The translations under genes and the position numbers were made by a program. The notes below the pieces were generated by a model, which was not told the origin of the DNA, made no database searches, and saw only the letters and a list, made by a program, of their open reading frames with translations. Below are positions 21,687 through 22,432 of a stretch of 22,432 nt of DNA, one piece after another; position 1 is the first letter of the stretch, and the number at the start of each line of letters is the position of its first letter. This DNA comes from Prevotellaceae bacterium UBA6974. GTDB lineage: Bacteria > Bacteroidota > Bacteroidia > Bacteroidales > Bacteroidaceae. Location: the NCBI GenBank assembly GCA_002450165.1, contig DJYQ01000028.1:1-22432 (forward strand). The letters run 5' to 3'.

Positions 21687-22432
21687 TTATTCCAACCTGA
21701 CGAATACGGGGTAGTGGTCGGATGGCAGGCGGCGTTCCTGGTCAGTCCAGTAGCAGTTGGTCAGTATGCCGTAGCGCATGACATGGAAGCTGGGCGAGAC
21801 GAAGATATGGTCGATGCGGCTGTCGGTCTTTCTGTCGGGATTAAAGCCGTTAAAGGTTCCGTTCTCGGCAAAACGCTGTTTGCTGTGCTCGTAGCTGTCG
21901 TTGAGCAGACCACTGGTGGTGAAAATGCTGTAAATCGTGTCCTTCTGGTCCACGTTAAAGTCACCCGTGAGGATGACGGGCTTGCCTTTTGCTATTTCCC
22001 TGATACGCCTGACTACCAGCCTGGCACTCTCCCTGCGGGCAACAACGCCCACATGATCCAGGTGCAGATTGAAGAAATAGAATGTCTTGCCTGCTTTCCT
22101 GCTACGGAACTTGCCCCAGGTACAGATGCGCGTACAGGCGGCATCCCATCCCAAGCCTGGCTTGTCGGGTGTTTCGGAAAGCCAGAAGTGCCCCTGTTGC
22201 AGCAACCTGATGGTTTTCCTGTCGTAAAAGATGACGGTGTGTTCTCCCTTTCTCTTGCCGTCGTCACGGCCTACGCCTATGTAGTCATAGTCCGTAAGCC
22301 GGGCTTTCATATCGTCCAGCTGTTCGGCCAGAACTTCCTGGGTACCTAAGATATCAGGGTGCTGGAAGTTGATTTGTGCGCAAACCACCGGGCAACGTTG
22401 TTCCCATCCGTTGCCTTTCTTGTAGTCGCCCT
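21687..22432 (-). CDS. endonuclease/exonuclease/phosphatase family protein (5' end outside window)
   Basis: The protein belongs to the EEP superfamily of metal-dependent phosphodiesterases (DNase I / exonuclease III fold). The visible 248 codons show the ordered signatures: GTQEVL with the metal-binding Glu, FFNLHLDHVG with the catalytic His, LTGDFNVDQ (Asp and Asn), RIDHIFVS, and the final SDHYPVF. The frame is open to the window edge and the residues before the internal GTG at 22388 (GDYKKGNGWEQRCP) also fit the family, so the gene is truncated only by the window. The substrate cannot be predicted; many secreted Bacteroidota members are described as hydrolases of unknown target. The C-terminus is complete. 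Confidence 0.92.
   Translation of the reverse strand, partial: GDYKKGNGWEQRCPVVCAQINFQHPDILGTQEVLAEQLDDMKARLTDYDYIGVGRDDGKRKGEHTVIFYDRKTIRLLQQGHFWLSETPDKPGLGWDAACTRICTWGKFRSRKAGKTFYFFNLHLDHVGVVARRESARLVVRRIREIAKGKPVILTGDFNVDQKDTIYSIFTTSGLLNDSYEHSKQRFAENGTFNGFNPDRKTDSRIDHIFVSPSFHVMRYGILTNCYWTDQERRLPSDHYPVFVRLE

Noticed and set aside
21525..22349. A 274-codon plus-strand frame opposite the endonuclease and HipA remnant
   Set aside because: The minus strand shows the ordered EEP catalytic motifs and the HipA catalytic loop; the plus frame resembles nothing.

Overview
The window looks like chromosomal DNA from a member of the Bacteroidota, most likely Bacteroidales and probably Prevotellaceae. 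The evidence is: Bacteroidota-type promoters (TAnnTTTG, one with an upstream TTTG) in front of several genes instead of -35/-10 boxes; little sign of Shine-Dalgarno sequences; a type IX secretion gene (porQ); the exbB / small membrane protein / exbD / exbD cluster with a nearby tonB; and families common in this phylum (DUF4837 and DUF1573 proteins, thioester-less alpha-2-macroglobulin, PepD, MeaB). The genus is an inference.

Layout. (1) 1-812: folA and the start of thyA, translationally coupled on the minus strand, behind their own promoter and a strong terminator. (2) 834-3316: a minus-strand ExbBD proton-channel operon with an unrecognised four-helix membrane protein inside it. (3) 3401-6086: tRNA-Ser(GGA), tatD, a polyprenyl synthase and tonB on the minus strand. 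(4) 6259-8818: porQ-cmk-ispH on the plus strand, diverging from tonB, with tightly overlapping genes. (5) 8765-10949: meaB and a DUF1573 protein on the minus strand; meaB overlaps the end of ispH tail to tail, and the DUF1573 gene is preceded by a tandem repeat that carries promoters. (6) 11172-20758: a long minus-strand run of a UPF0104 membrane protein, pepD, ilvA, ridA, a 1465-residue alpha-2-macroglobulin and a DUF4837 lipoprotein. (7) 20771-21262: gene-free and repeat-bearing. (8) 21263-22432: a C-terminal HipA remnant and an endonuclease/exonuclease/phosphatase gene running off the window edge.

How the parts fit. ExbB, two ExbDs and TonB would form the inner-membrane motor that powers outer-membrane TonB-dependent transporters. 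PorQ belongs to the type IX secretion machinery of the outer membrane. FolA and ThyA are consecutive in the folate/dTMP cycle. IspH and the prenyl synthase are both in isoprenoid supply. IlvA makes reactive enamine/imine intermediates that RidA hydrolyses. The alpha-2-macroglobulin and the DUF4837 lipoprotein are envelope proteins.

Most of the window is ordinary core genome and I see no complete novel defence or mobile system. The items most worth a second look are the tandem promoter repeat at 10959-11128, the uncharacterised membrane protein in the ExbBD operon, the truncated HipA with the repeat-bearing gap beside it, and the overlapping gene ends.
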